A model generated the notes under the pieces. The model was given only the letters and a program-made list of their open reading frames with translations, was not told the DNA's origin and searched no databases. Below, in pieces: positions 25,744 to 33,932 of a stretch of 64,000 bases of DNA. Both the position numbers and the translations under genes were made by a program. Every line of letters starts with the position of its first letter. The stretch's first letter is position 1. Source of the stretch: Prevotella fusca JCM 17724. GTDB taxonomy: Bacteria; Bacteroidota; Bacteroidia; Bacteroidales; Bacteroidaceae. The stretch spans positions 1,347,501 through 1,411,500 of the forward strand of contig NZ_CP012075.1 of NCBI RefSeq assembly GCF_001262015.1, given 5' to 3'.

Positions 25744-26301
25744 TTAATTTTGTTTGTTTTGCTCTTTCAGCATCTTCGCAAGCATATTCCTTGCCTTGTG
25801 GAATTGTGATGCAGATGTATCTGGTTTGATGTTAAGAAGTTCTGCTATCTCCTTGTGGCTTTTGCCTTCTATCACATACAGGTTGAAGACAGTTCTATAA
25901 CCTGGTGGCAGTTTGAGGATAGTATCTGTTATCTGCGTTATCGACATACTGTCAACATCAGGGTCTTCAGTACTGCTGTCGGCTATGTCCGTTGTCTTGT
26001 CAGTGAAAAGGCTTGGGTCGTTGTTCCTGAGGAAGTAAAGAGATTCGTTGATGACTATCTTCGTGAGCCAGGCTTTCAATGAGCCTTTCCCCCGATATTC
26101 AAATGTATGTATTCTGGTGAATATTCTGATGAAAGCCTCTTGTAAAACATCATGCCTGTCTTCTTGGTTACTAATATACCTCGAACACACTTTAGCCAGA
26201 AAATCAGCATACTCGCCATAGAGTTTATCCATGGCGAGTGCATCACCTTTTTCGAAAAGGCTTATAATATTTAGTTCTCTATTATTCCAAAATAATCCCA
26301 T
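25744..26301 (-). CDS. ECF-type RNA polymerase sigma factor
   Basis: 185 residues. Region 2 spans about 25-95 (DVLQEAFIRIFTRI; then FEYRGKGSLKAWLTKI) and region 4 about 128-180 (LPPGYRTVFNLYVIEGKSHK, EIAELLNIK and a helix-turn-helix). The length and lack of regions 1 and 3 mark an ECF factor. The upstream gene is a NigD-like lipoprotein and the downstream one an anti-sigma-like/barrel protein, so the sigma factor probably responds to an envelope signal. Its targets cannot be read from this window. Confidence 0.93.
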   Translation of the reverse strand: MGLFWNNRELNIISLFEKGDALAMDKLYGEYADFLAKVCSRYISNQEDRHDVLQEAFIRIFTRIHTFEYRGKGSLKAWLTKIVINESLYFLRNNDPSLFTDKTTDIADSSTEDPDVDSMSITQITDTILKLPPGYRTVFNLYVIEGKSHKEIAELLNIKPDTSASQFHKARNMLAKMLKEQNKQN

Positions 26302-26327
26302 TGACAGGCAGAGGATTTACCTCTGTG

Positions 26328-27017
26328 CTATTTACGGCTTTTATATTTGAATGTTACTGTTTTCACACCTGAAAATGATTGCCACTTCAATGTCAGGTCC
26401 ACTGTCTTTCCTTGTGTGTCAGGAAGGTCACTAAGCCTGAATGCCACAAGTCCGTCACGAATCAGCCCCTTTGTATCGCCGGAAGCATTGTGGTGGAGTA
26501 CAACTTCGTATGGTTTGTCTCCTTTGACAAGGTTCATTACATGTTTTTTCCCGTTGCCGAAGTATGTTCTGAAGCGCAGAGTAAGGTAACCGTCTTCTAC
26601 GATGGTTGTCCAGTCCTTGACTATTTCTACAGGATCCTTTCCATATACAGCTTCGTTTTTTACGCCGAGTGTTGGTGCCATTTGCTTGGTAAGTATGGTG
26701 TCAACCCAGTTCACATGTGCACTCTTTGAGTATCCTTCGGTCTTTCCGTCCTGGACTTTGATGTTTGTGAGTGCCCGCAGTTCCTTTTTCCCGTAAGTAG
26801 AAATATTCTTATTAGTAGGAAGAATTGTCGTTTCGTCATCCAACTGGAAGTAAACCTGCCCTGTGGTATTGTTGGTCTTGATTGTGACAAGTGCATTTGG
26901 ATAATTGGTTGAGTAGTCTGTCTTGTCATCATCTAAGCAGGATTGCAAAGAGAAAGTGCCTAACACCATCCCGAGGATGAGAAAATAATATAATAACCGA
27001 TTCTTTTTCATTTCCAT
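26328..27017 (-). CDS. NigD-like lipoprotein
   Basis: 229 residues with a lipoprotein signal (hydrophobic core, then LQSC with the lipidated Cys at residue 27). After a short linker the sequence has the features of NigD-like proteins: an N-terminal OB-like strand region and a C-terminal immunoglobulin-like domain (GYLTLRFRTYFGNGKKH ... VTFKYKSRK). In Bacteroidetes these lipoproteins often lie near sigma/anti-sigma genes or bacteriocin loci. It is first in a three-gene operon with the sigma factor (26-base gap) and may be the outer sensor. Start: the ATG at 27017 reads MEMKKNR; MKKNR may be the true start. Confidence 0.85.
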   Translation of the reverse strand: MEMKKNRLLYYFLILGMVLGTFSLQSCLDDDKTDYSTNYPNALVTIKTNNTTGQVYFQLDDETTILPTNKNISTYGKKELRALTNIKVQDGKTEGYSKSAHVNWVDTILTKQMAPTLGVKNEAVYGKDPVEIVKDWTTIVEDGYLTLRFRTYFGNGKKHVMNLVKGDKPYEVVLHHNASGDTKGLIRDGLVAFRLSDLPDTQGKTVDLTLKWQSFSGVKTVTFKYKSRK

Positions 27018-27037
27018 TCCTTTTTTAATTAATACTG

Positions 27038-27045
27038 CAAATTTA
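27038..27045 (-). promoter_or_regulatory. -7 box for the NigD-sigma-barrel operon
   Basis: On the minus strand TAAATTTG matches the -7 consensus, about 20 bases from the start codon. The -33 region is A-rich and not canonical, which may mean a weak or alternative-sigma promoter, possibly autoregulated. Confidence 0.4.
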
Positions 27046-27999
27046 CTAAATCATTTCCGTTTTTTTTGTTTTTAAGTTGTTGTTTGAATTTTGATTGTTC
27101 TGTTATATAAAAGCAGATGTTTACAATCCTTGCTTCTTTAAATGTTAAAATGGTGTTAAATGATTTTCGTTGATGGTGTCTGATAAATTACATCCTGTCA
27201 CCGCCAACGTTTCAGTTTATGCTGCAAACTCTTGAAACTGTGCGGAAACTCTACTAATTAAAGTCTTTGACTTCATTCCATTTTAACCAGACTTACAAGA
27301 GTAATCAGCGTTCAGTGAGATAGAACAAGTAATAATCAGAGTTTGAAAAAGATTTACATTATAGACTTTCTGTATTGCTTAAATACGGGCATAAACAGTC
27401 TTTTGGGACAAGTTGGTAACTGACAGGTAACCAGTTGGTTACAAAGCCATGCAAGAAAAGGTGCTTAGTAAGGCTTCAAAAGGGCGTTAGTTAGAGGTCA
27501 AAAGGGCATCTATTGGAGGTCAATTAAGGCTTAATTGGAATGCTATTAACCACCTATTGCAAACCAAGGCATGAATTTATTTTACATTACTCGCAAAGTC
27601 GTAGTCGACAACTATCATTCTTAACTTATGTTTCCAATGACCAATCGGACTTTATTGTGCCGTTCGGTTGACTTTGCTAATAAACTAAAAGGGGTCGTTT
27701 CTTCACCTGTCTGCCAAATCCAACTAACATCACCCATCAAAAACAGGCACTCTCAAAGACGGTTTGTTACTATCAAACTGTTTTTGCGTAAAAACAATTC
27801 TTCTTGTATTGCAGGCGGAGAACAGTTTTCCATCACATCATTTAGTATATAAATTTTCGCTGATTGGAAATTTATAAATACAGAGTCTGTACCAGCTTTT
27901 GCAGGGACATCACTCTGTGATTTACATCATAGCATATTCATAATAAAGTGTAAATGCGTTAAAGCTCTAATTTCCTGCATATATTAAAGTGTTTTTTAG
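27046..27999. other. Divergent intergenic region with a family 1 array
   Basis: Nearly 1 kb between the - strand lipoprotein operon and ftsE. It holds family 1 array copy D (27456-27565), preceded by nested GTAAC/GTTAC words (about 27415-27442). A 74-codon frame at 27628-27852 lacks a promoter and typical composition and is not called. Confidence 0.5.
27456..27565 (+). repeat. Family 1 intergenic array, copy D (five 22-base units)
   Basis: Units start at 27456, 27478, 27500, 27522 and 27544. The first three begin AAAAGG(T/G)GC/AAAAGGGC and end GCTTC, AGGTC and AGGTC; the fourth begins AATTAAGGC. This is the cleanest copy for defining the 22-base step. Confidence 0.82.
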
Positions 28000-28007
28000 T
28001 ATCTTTG
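28000..28007 (+). promoter_or_regulatory. -7 box upstream of ftsE
   Basis: TATCTTTG fits the consensus and covers a TTG that would otherwise be a possible in-frame start, so translation most likely begins at ATG 28080. No clear -33 TTTG. Confidence 0.5.
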
Positions 28008-28079
28008 CAGAATAATTCCTTGTCAACAGGCAATGAACAAAAGTATAAATCAACAATAATAAATCATACAGGGAGAATC

Positions 28080-28826
28080 ATGTTAATAGACTATAAGAAG
28101 GCAAACATATATCAAGATGAACGCTTGATTCTGAAAGATGTTGACTTTCAGGCAGAAAAAGGAGAGTTTATCTATCTTATCGGCCGTGTTGGTTCGGGTA
28201 AAAGTTCGCTGTTGAAAACTATCTATGGCGAATTGGATATTGATAGCGAAGATGTTGAGAAGGCTGTCGTTCTCGACGAGAGTATGCCTAACATCAAGCG
28301 CAGTCACATCCCTGCACTCCGCAAGCAGATGGGTATTATCTTCCAAGACTTCCAACTCTTGCATGACCGTTCTGTGGCAAAGAACCTCAAGTTTGTCCTG
28401 CAGGCGACAGGTTGGAATGACCGCCACAAAATCAACCGCCGCATTGAGGAGGTGCTGGCACAGGTTGGCATGGGCGACAAGAAAGACAAGATGCCAAGCG
28501 AACTCTCTGGTGGAGAGCAGCAGCGTATTGCCATTGCACGTGCACTTCTGAACGCACCGAAGATCATCATTGCTGACGAGCCGACTGGTAATCTCGACCC
28601 GGAAACAGCTGCAAACATCGCCGGCATTCTGAAGAACACATGCCAGACTGGTACGACGGTAATCATGTCTACCCACAACATCAACCTCCTGGACAAGTTC
28701 CCGGGCAAGGTTTATCGCTGCAAGGATGGTGAACTTCACCTGCTCACCGACAAGAAGGAAGCCAGCGACTTGGACGAGGAGACAGCCCCTGTGGAGGCAA
28801 TCGAAGAGCCCGCACAGAACGACTAA
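28080..28826 (+). CDS. ftsE: Cell-division ATP-binding protein FtsE
   Basis: 248 residues from ATG 28080, preceded by AGGGAGA. It is an ABC ATPase: Walker A GRVGSGKSS with Lys41, signature LSGGEQQR at 142-149, Walker B with Asp166-Glu167 (IIIADEPTGNLD), and the H-loop STHN. Walker A has Arg-Val where many ABC proteins have Pro-Ser/Asn, as in Bacteroidetes FtsE. FtsE works with FtsX at the division septum to activate peptidoglycan hydrolases; no ftsX is adjacent here. An acidic C-terminal tail of about 25 residues extends past the ABC fold. Confidence 0.88.
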   Translation: MLIDYKKANIYQDERLILKDVDFQAEKGEFIYLIGRVGSGKSSLLKTIYGELDIDSEDVEKAVVLDESMPNIKRSHIPALRKQMGIIFQDFQLLHDRSVAKNLKFVLQATGWNDRHKINRRIEEVLAQVGMGDKKDKMPSELSGGEQQRIAIARALLNAPKIIIADEPTGNLDPETAANIAGILKNTCQTGTTVIMSTHNINLLDKFPGKVYRCKDGELHLLTDKKEASDLDEETAPVEAIEEPAQND

Positions 28827-28869
28827 GCGCATAGGACGCAGCATAAATCCACATTTACAAAGATTGAAG

Positions 28870-30189
28870 ATGATGAAAGTAATGAAGTTCGGAGGAACAT
28901 CCGTTGGCTCACCAGAGCGCATGAAGGGTGTTGCCTCATTGATAACAAGGTCGGGAGAGCCCACGTTCATCGTGCTCTCTGCAATGAGTGGAACCACAAA
29001 TACGCTGATAGAAATCTCTGACTACCTCTACCGCAAGAACCCGGAAGGGGCTAACGAGCTAATCAACAACCTTGAACAGAAGTATCTCGTACATATCGAG
29101 GAACTCTATTCCACAGAGGAATACAAACAGAAGACCCGTCAGTTCCTGAGCGAAGAATTCAATTATCTGCGTTCGTTCACCAAGGACCTTTTCACCTCGT
29201 TCGAGGAGAAGAGCATCGTTGCACAGGGTGAGATTCTCTCAACTAATATGGTGGTGAACTATCTACAGGAGCAGGGCATCAAAGCCACATTACTTTCTGC
29301 ACTTGACTTCATGCGCACGGACAAGAATGCTGAACCTGACGGACAGTACATAAAAGAGCATCTGACAGCCATCATGAAGGAGAATGAAGGTTATCAGATT
29401 TATATCACCCAGGGCTTCATCTGCCGCAATGCCTACGGGGAGGTGGACAACCTGCAGCGCGGAGGGTCTGACTACACCGCTTCACTCGTGGGTGCAGCCA
29501 TCACCGCTGAGGAGATCCAGATATGGACTGACATTGACGGAATGCACAACAATGACCCACGTGTGGTTGAGAAAACCGAAGCTGTACGCCAGCTGAACTT
29601 CGAAGAAGCATCCGAGTTGGCTTACTTTGGCGCAAAGATTCTCCACCCCACTTGCGTCCAGCCTGCAAAGTACGCCGGCATCCCTGTTCGTCTGAAGAAC
29701 ACGATGGATCCGGATGCTGAAGGAACCATCATCAACAACACGCTTGTAAGAAGCAAGATCAAGGCTGTTGCTGCCAAAGACGACATCACGGCTATTAAGA
29801 TAAAGTCGAGCCGTATGCTCGGTGCATCGGGCTTCCTGCGTAAGGTATTTGAAATCTTCGAGAGCTATCAGACACCGATTGACATGATTGCTACCAGTGA
29901 GGTGGGTGTGTCAATGACCATCGAGAACAACAGTCATCTGACTGAAATTGTTGACGAATTGAAGAAATACGGTACCGTTACTGTTGACGCTGAGATGTGT
30001 ATTGTCTGCGTTGTCGGCGACCTCGACTGGAGCAACGTTGGCTTTGAAACATTGGCAACGGATGCGATGAAGGATATTCCTGTACGCATGATCAGCTACG
30101 GAGGCAGCAACTACAACATATCATTCCTTATCCGGGAGACCGACAAGCAGCGTGCCCTGCAGTCGCTGTCGGATGTCCTCTTCAAGTAA
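28870..30189 (+). CDS. lysC: Aspartate kinase (monofunctional) with C-terminal ACT domains
   Basis: 439 residues from ATG 28870 (MMKVMKFGGTSVGSPE). The N-terminal amino-acid kinase domain shows KFGGTSVG and the later RGGSDYTASL loop. Two ACT-like repeats start near residue 305 (IKIKSSRMLGASGF) and probably bind lysine or threonine for feedback control. It makes aspartyl phosphate, the first step to lysine, threonine and methionine and to meso-diaminopimelate for the wall. lysA follows 166 bases downstream. The frame is open upstream into ftsE but without a plausible start. Confidence 0.93.
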   Translation: MMKVMKFGGTSVGSPERMKGVASLITRSGEPTFIVLSAMSGTTNTLIEISDYLYRKNPEGANELINNLEQKYLVHIEELYSTEEYKQKTRQFLSEEFNYLRSFTKDLFTSFEEKSIVAQGEILSTNMVVNYLQEQGIKATLLSALDFMRTDKNAEPDGQYIKEHLTAIMKENEGYQIYITQGFICRNAYGEVDNLQRGGSDYTASLVGAAITAEEIQIWTDIDGMHNNDPRVVEKTEAVRQLNFEEASELAYFGAKILHPTCVQPAKYAGIPVRLKNTMDPDAEGTIINNTLVRSKIKAVAAKDDITAIKIKSSRMLGASGFLRKVFEIFESYQTPIDMIATSEVGVSMTIENNSHLTEIVDELKKYGTVTVDAEMCIVCVVGDLDWSNVGFETLATDAMKDIPVRMISYGGSNYNISFLIRETDKQRALQSLSDVLFK

Positions 30190-30233
30190 CGAAACAGGCA
30201 GCAGGTCTGTAGAAGATGGCAGCATGATGTAGA

Positions 30234-30252
30234 GACGCACGGTCTGTGCGTC
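30234..30252. repeat. Short palindrome with GACGCAC/GTGCGTC arms
   Basis: GACGCAC at 30234-30240 and GTGCGTC at 30246-30252 around a 5-base loop, in the lysC-lysA gap. The arms match the larger hairpin at 15238-15293. It resembles a dispersed palindromic repeat and may form an mRNA hairpin. Confidence 0.6.
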
Positions 30253-30355
30253 CGCCATCGGTCTTTCTTTACTGACACATGAGCGTATGTCTCTGCAGGA
30301 GGGCAGGTTTATCGGATAATGTACACACAACCACTACACAACACAAATCACACAG

Positions 30356-31513
30356 ATGACCAAGAAATTCCCAACAGATAAGTTCAAAAACATAGAGACA
30401 CCTTTTTATTATTATGACTGCAACCTCCTGCGGGAGACGCTACAGACGATTAATAATGAAGTGAAGCAGTATGAGGACTTTATCGTACACTATGCCATCA
30501 AGGCGAATGCAAATGCCAAAGTGCTGAATATAATCAGACAGACGGGAATGGGTGCAGACTGTGTGAGTGGCGGTGAGATACAGCGTTGTCTGGACTGTGG
30601 CTTCCCTGCTGACAAGATAGTCTATGCTGGTGTTGGGAAAGCTGACTGGGAAATAAACCTCGGTCTTGACCATGACATCTTCTGTTTCAACGTGGAGAGT
30701 GTTGCCGAGCTGGAGGTTATCAATGAACTGGCAGCCAAGAAAGGAAAGACAGCAAACGTGTGCTTCCGCATCAATCCTGATGTCGGTGCACACACACATG
30801 AGAAGATTACCACCGGGCTGGCCGAGAACAAGTTTGGTATTGCCATGCAGGATATGCTGCCGACAATACTGACAGCAGGCAAGATGGAGAACATCCGATT
30901 TGTCGGACTTCATTTCCACATCGGTTCACAGCTTCTTGACATGACCGACTACCGGCACCTCTGCAGCCGTATCAACGAGATACAGGATGGCTTGGAACAA
31001 CATAACATAAAGATTGAGAATATCAATGTCGGCGGTGGGCTGGGTATTGACTACGAGCAGCCCGACAGCAATCCCATCCCCGACTTCAAGGCATATTTCT
31101 ACACCTTCGGACATTATCTGAAGTTGCGTAAGGGACAGAAACTGCACTTTGAGTTAGGACGTGCTGTTGTCGGACAGATGGGAAGTCTCATCACCCGCAC
31201 CCTTTACGTGAAACAGGGAACAGCCAAGCAGTTTGCTATTGTGGATGCAGGCATGACGGACCTCATCCGTCCGGCTCTCTACCAGGCAAGCCATAGGATA
31301 GAAAATCTGTCGAGCGATGAGGCACAACGAACCTATGATATTGTGGGACCTATCTGCGAGTCGAGTGATGTCTTTGCCAAAGACATATCCCTCAATACCA
31401 TTCACCGTGGCGACCTGATTGCCTTACGGTCGGCTGGAGCATACGGCGAAATCATGGCTTCACAATATAACTGTAGGAAACTCCCCGTCGGATACCTGTC
31501 TGACGAACTGTAA
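30356..31513 (+). CDS. lysA: Diaminopimelate decarboxylase (or closely related PLP decarboxylase)
   Basis: 385 residues. Fold III PLP enzyme: the pyridoxal-phosphate lysine is Lys49 (HYAIKANANAK), followed by ADCVSGGEI, FHIGSQ and the phosphate-binding loop VGGGLGIDY. The C-terminal barrel contains GPICESSDVF and GAYGEIMAS, typical of DapDC. It converts meso-diaminopimelate to lysine with loss of carbon dioxide. Its place after lysC supports this role over carboxynorspermidine or ornithine decarboxylase. Confidence 0.93.
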   Translation: MTKKFPTDKFKNIETPFYYYDCNLLRETLQTINNEVKQYEDFIVHYAIKANANAKVLNIIRQTGMGADCVSGGEIQRCLDCGFPADKIVYAGVGKADWEINLGLDHDIFCFNVESVAELEVINELAAKKGKTANVCFRINPDVGAHTHEKITTGLAENKFGIAMQDMLPTILTAGKMENIRFVGLHFHIGSQLLDMTDYRHLCSRINEIQDGLEQHNIKIENINVGGGLGIDYEQPDSNPIPDFKAYFYTFGHYLKLRKGQKLHFELGRAVVGQMGSLITRTLYVKQGTAKQFAIVDAGMTDLIRPALYQASHRIENLSSDEAQRTYDIVGPICESSDVFAKDISLNTIHRGDLIALRSAGAYGEIMASQYNCRKLPVGYLSDEL

Positions 31514-31532
31514 TAAATAATAAAACGAATAA

Positions 31533-32771
31533 ATGTTCACCTTTGATAATACAACCATCATCCTTTCAGCAACGCTTGTCATCCTTGCATTGCTGACCTC
31601 ACTGCTTAATCCTTTCCTCCGAAAGGTAAGGATTTCAGAGCATGGTGTGCCTGCTTCCGTGACTGATACAGAGGAAACTAAGGACGCAGATGACACTGCC
31701 GGGGAAGCAGTCAACACGACAGAAGAAGTGGATGTTATCTCTGCAACAGCCTGCACTCTGCCATCAATTTCAATCATCTTCACACCGCACGACAACGCAG
31801 GAGAACTGACAAAATATCTCCCTTTCTATCTGAATCAAAACTATCCGGCAGACTTCCAGGTGATTGTTGTGGCTCCACAGAATGACTATGAGACAAGTGA
31901 TGTACTGAAGAGGTTTGCCGATAATCCCCACCTCTACACCACCTTCATCCCCGACTCATCCCGTTATATGAGCAAAAAGAAACTCGCTGTCACGCTTGGA
32001 GTGAAGGCAGCAAAACATGACTGGGTGATAATGGCAGACATCTGCTGCCGTCCGATGAGCGAAAACTGGCTGATGACAATCGCCAGCAACTGCACAGAAG
32101 GGAAAGAACTCGTTGTGGGTTACACCCGATATGAGGATGAAACACCCGATTACCGACACTTTGAACGCTATTACCAGGCACGCTACTTCATGCGTGAATA
32201 CCAGCATCACAAAGCATACGGCTGTCCATTCAACGCACTGATATTCCGCAAGAGCATCTTCTTGAAAAGGGAAGGATTCCGTGGAAATCTCAAGTATCTG
32301 CGTGGAGAATACGATTTCATGGTCAACAAATATGCCAAGGGTGATAACCTCGTATTGGAAAATTCGCCTGAAGGAACACTCATTGAAGAGACTCCGACAG
32401 GGAAAGTATGGCTCGGTATACACCTTTTCTATATGGAGAACCGGCAGCACATGGAACGCACTGTACAGCATCGTTTCCTCCCTTATCTCGACCAGACGGC
32501 ACTGCATGGCAACTACCTGCTGCAGTGTATTGCCCTCATTGTAGCCCTCCTGCTCGGTCAGTGGACGATTGCAGCTGCTGCCGGACTGGCACTTCTGCTG
32601 TCCGTAACGCTCCGTCTCATCATAGGAAAGAAAGCGCTGAGACGTTTTAACATCGACATTCCTGCATGGAAGATAATCCCATACGAAATAGCTGTTGCAT
32701 GGAAGCACCTTGGTTACAGGATTAAATACCATCGTGCAAACAAGTACGACTTCATCTCCCATAAACTATAA
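31533..32771 (+). CDS. Membrane glycosyltransferase, GT2-like
   Basis: 412 residues. One N-terminal transmembrane helix (about 5-25), a short acidic linker (about 40-65), then a GT-A fold domain (SISIIFTPHDNAGELTKYL, then VIVVAPQND; metal-site region WVIMADICCRP, where the usual DxD is replaced by ADxC). A C-terminal hydrophobic pair (about 325-360) probably anchors it again. It likely transfers a sugar at the cytoplasmic face of the inner membrane. The next gene, another glycosyltransferase, begins at the very next base after its stop, so the two are surely co-translated or co-transcribed. Substrate unknown. Confidence 0.8.
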   Translation: MFTFDNTTIILSATLVILALLTSLLNPFLRKVRISEHGVPASVTDTEETKDADDTAGEAVNTTEEVDVISATACTLPSISIIFTPHDNAGELTKYLPFYLNQNYPADFQVIVVAPQNDYETSDVLKRFADNPHLYTTFIPDSSRYMSKKKLAVTLGVKAAKHDWVIMADICCRPMSENWLMTIASNCTEGKELVVGYTRYEDETPDYRHFERYYQARYFMREYQHHKAYGCPFNALIFRKSIFLKREGFRGNLKYLRGEYDFMVNKYAKGDNLVLENSPEGTLIEETPTGKVWLGIHLFYMENRQHMERTVQHRFLPYLDQTALHGNYLLQCIALIVALLLGQWTIAAAAGLALLLSVTLRLIIGKKALRRFNIDIPAWKIIPYEIAVAWKHLGYRIKYHRANKYDFISHKL

Positions 32772-33929
32772 ATGCGCATCATACATTACATAGACGGCAT
32801 AAAGGCAGGTAACCTGCTGTCAGATTACTTTCTTCGTCTCACCACGGCGCAGAAAGAACATGCTGATGTCAGAACCGTCACACGAAAGGACAACTTCAAG
32901 AAGCTGCTCACTGACTATCACCCTGACATCGTGCACATTCACACCTGCTGGGACTATCAGGCTGCAGCATACGCCAAGCGGGCTGCAAAACAGGGCTGTG
33001 CCGTAGTGTTCTCACCACATTGGGCACTTGACGAACGAAGCAGGACAACCGAACAGAAGCGCACGAAGCAACTGAAAGCACTGCTCTATCAGATGAAGAT
33101 GGTGCAGCGAGTGGATGCGCTGCTCGTTACTACCGAACGTGAAAGACAGCACATCCTGCAGTTAGGCTGGACAAAACGCATTGACGTAGTGGCTGACAGC
33201 GTTCTGAACAGTCAGCTCAGCGATGACAATATGGCGCAACAGACGATTGCTTTCTACCGAAAAGTACTCGACACACGCTATCAGTTTGCCATGACAGCCA
33301 TGGAGAAAGACGCCATACCAAGTCTGCTGCATGCTGGCCTGGCACGGGAAACAACCCACAACCTCCTGCCCAGTGACCAGCTCCTGAACCTGCGGAGTCT
33401 GAATCCAGAACAGTGGCGGCGCATCCTGCTTTATGCCGATGATGAAGGAATAAGGGATATTGTAGATAACAGTATCAGTCGGTTGCAACTCCATGCACCA
33501 GCCATTGACACCGCAGCCATCCAGCGATACATACTATTATCGCCCAAGGAAACAGAATCAGTAGATTCAAAGAAGCTGACAGGAAACCAACCCCTAATCC
33601 GGCAAAGGCTCAATGACAACCTCAAGCAGGAGGACGCTTTGCTCAAGGAGATTGCAACAATGATGGCTAACACACGACAGGTGGAGCGCAAAGACACGCT
33701 CTCCCTGCGCCTGCTTGCCGACCTGTACACTACAATAAAGTATAATGATTATGACGAAGACCGACTGGCAGAACTGCTCCGCCACATGCGTATCTATCGT
33801 TATTCACGCCGTATAATACAACTTCTTGCCGACAAGATTCACCTGAAAGAAGGGTTCATGCCTTTCCCTCCGCTCAATGACAGACGGACAAAGGGCATCG
33901 TAAGAAGGAATTTCACACAAAGACATTAA
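32772..33929 (+). CDS. GT4-like glycosyltransferase with a divergent C-terminal half
   Basis: 385 residues. The N-terminal Rossmann-type half looks like GT4 acceptor domains (MRIIHYIDGIKAGNLLSDYF, PDIVHIHTCWDYQAA, VVFSPHWAL, VDALLVTTERERQHI). The usual GT4 donor-binding half with an EX7E motif is not evident; instead there is a helical, charged C-terminal half (about 165-385). It may be a partner or divergent enzyme working with the GT2-like protein directly upstream, and the two genes abut exactly. Product unknown. Confidence 0.65.
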   Translation: MRIIHYIDGIKAGNLLSDYFLRLTTAQKEHADVRTVTRKDNFKKLLTDYHPDIVHIHTCWDYQAAAYAKRAAKQGCAVVFSPHWALDERSRTTEQKRTKQLKALLYQMKMVQRVDALLVTTERERQHILQLGWTKRIDVVADSVLNSQLSDDNMAQQTIAFYRKVLDTRYQFAMTAMEKDAIPSLLHAGLARETTHNLLPSDQLLNLRSLNPEQWRRILLYADDEGIRDIVDNSISRLQLHAPAIDTAAIQRYILLSPKETESVDSKKLTGNQPLIRQRLNDNLKQEDALLKEIATMMANTRQVERKDTLSLRLLADLYTTIKYNDYDEDRLAELLRHMRIYRYSRRIIQLLADKIHLKEGFMPFPPLNDRRTKGIVRRNFTQRH

Positions 33930-33932
33930 CAC

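Noticed and set aside
27628..27852. 74-codon + strand frame in the ftsE upstream region
   Set aside because: No promoter and no recognisable domain; likely chance.
28005..28079. Upstream TTG start for ftsE
   Set aside because: The codon lies in the -7 box (28000-28007); the ABC family starts near the Met at 28080.
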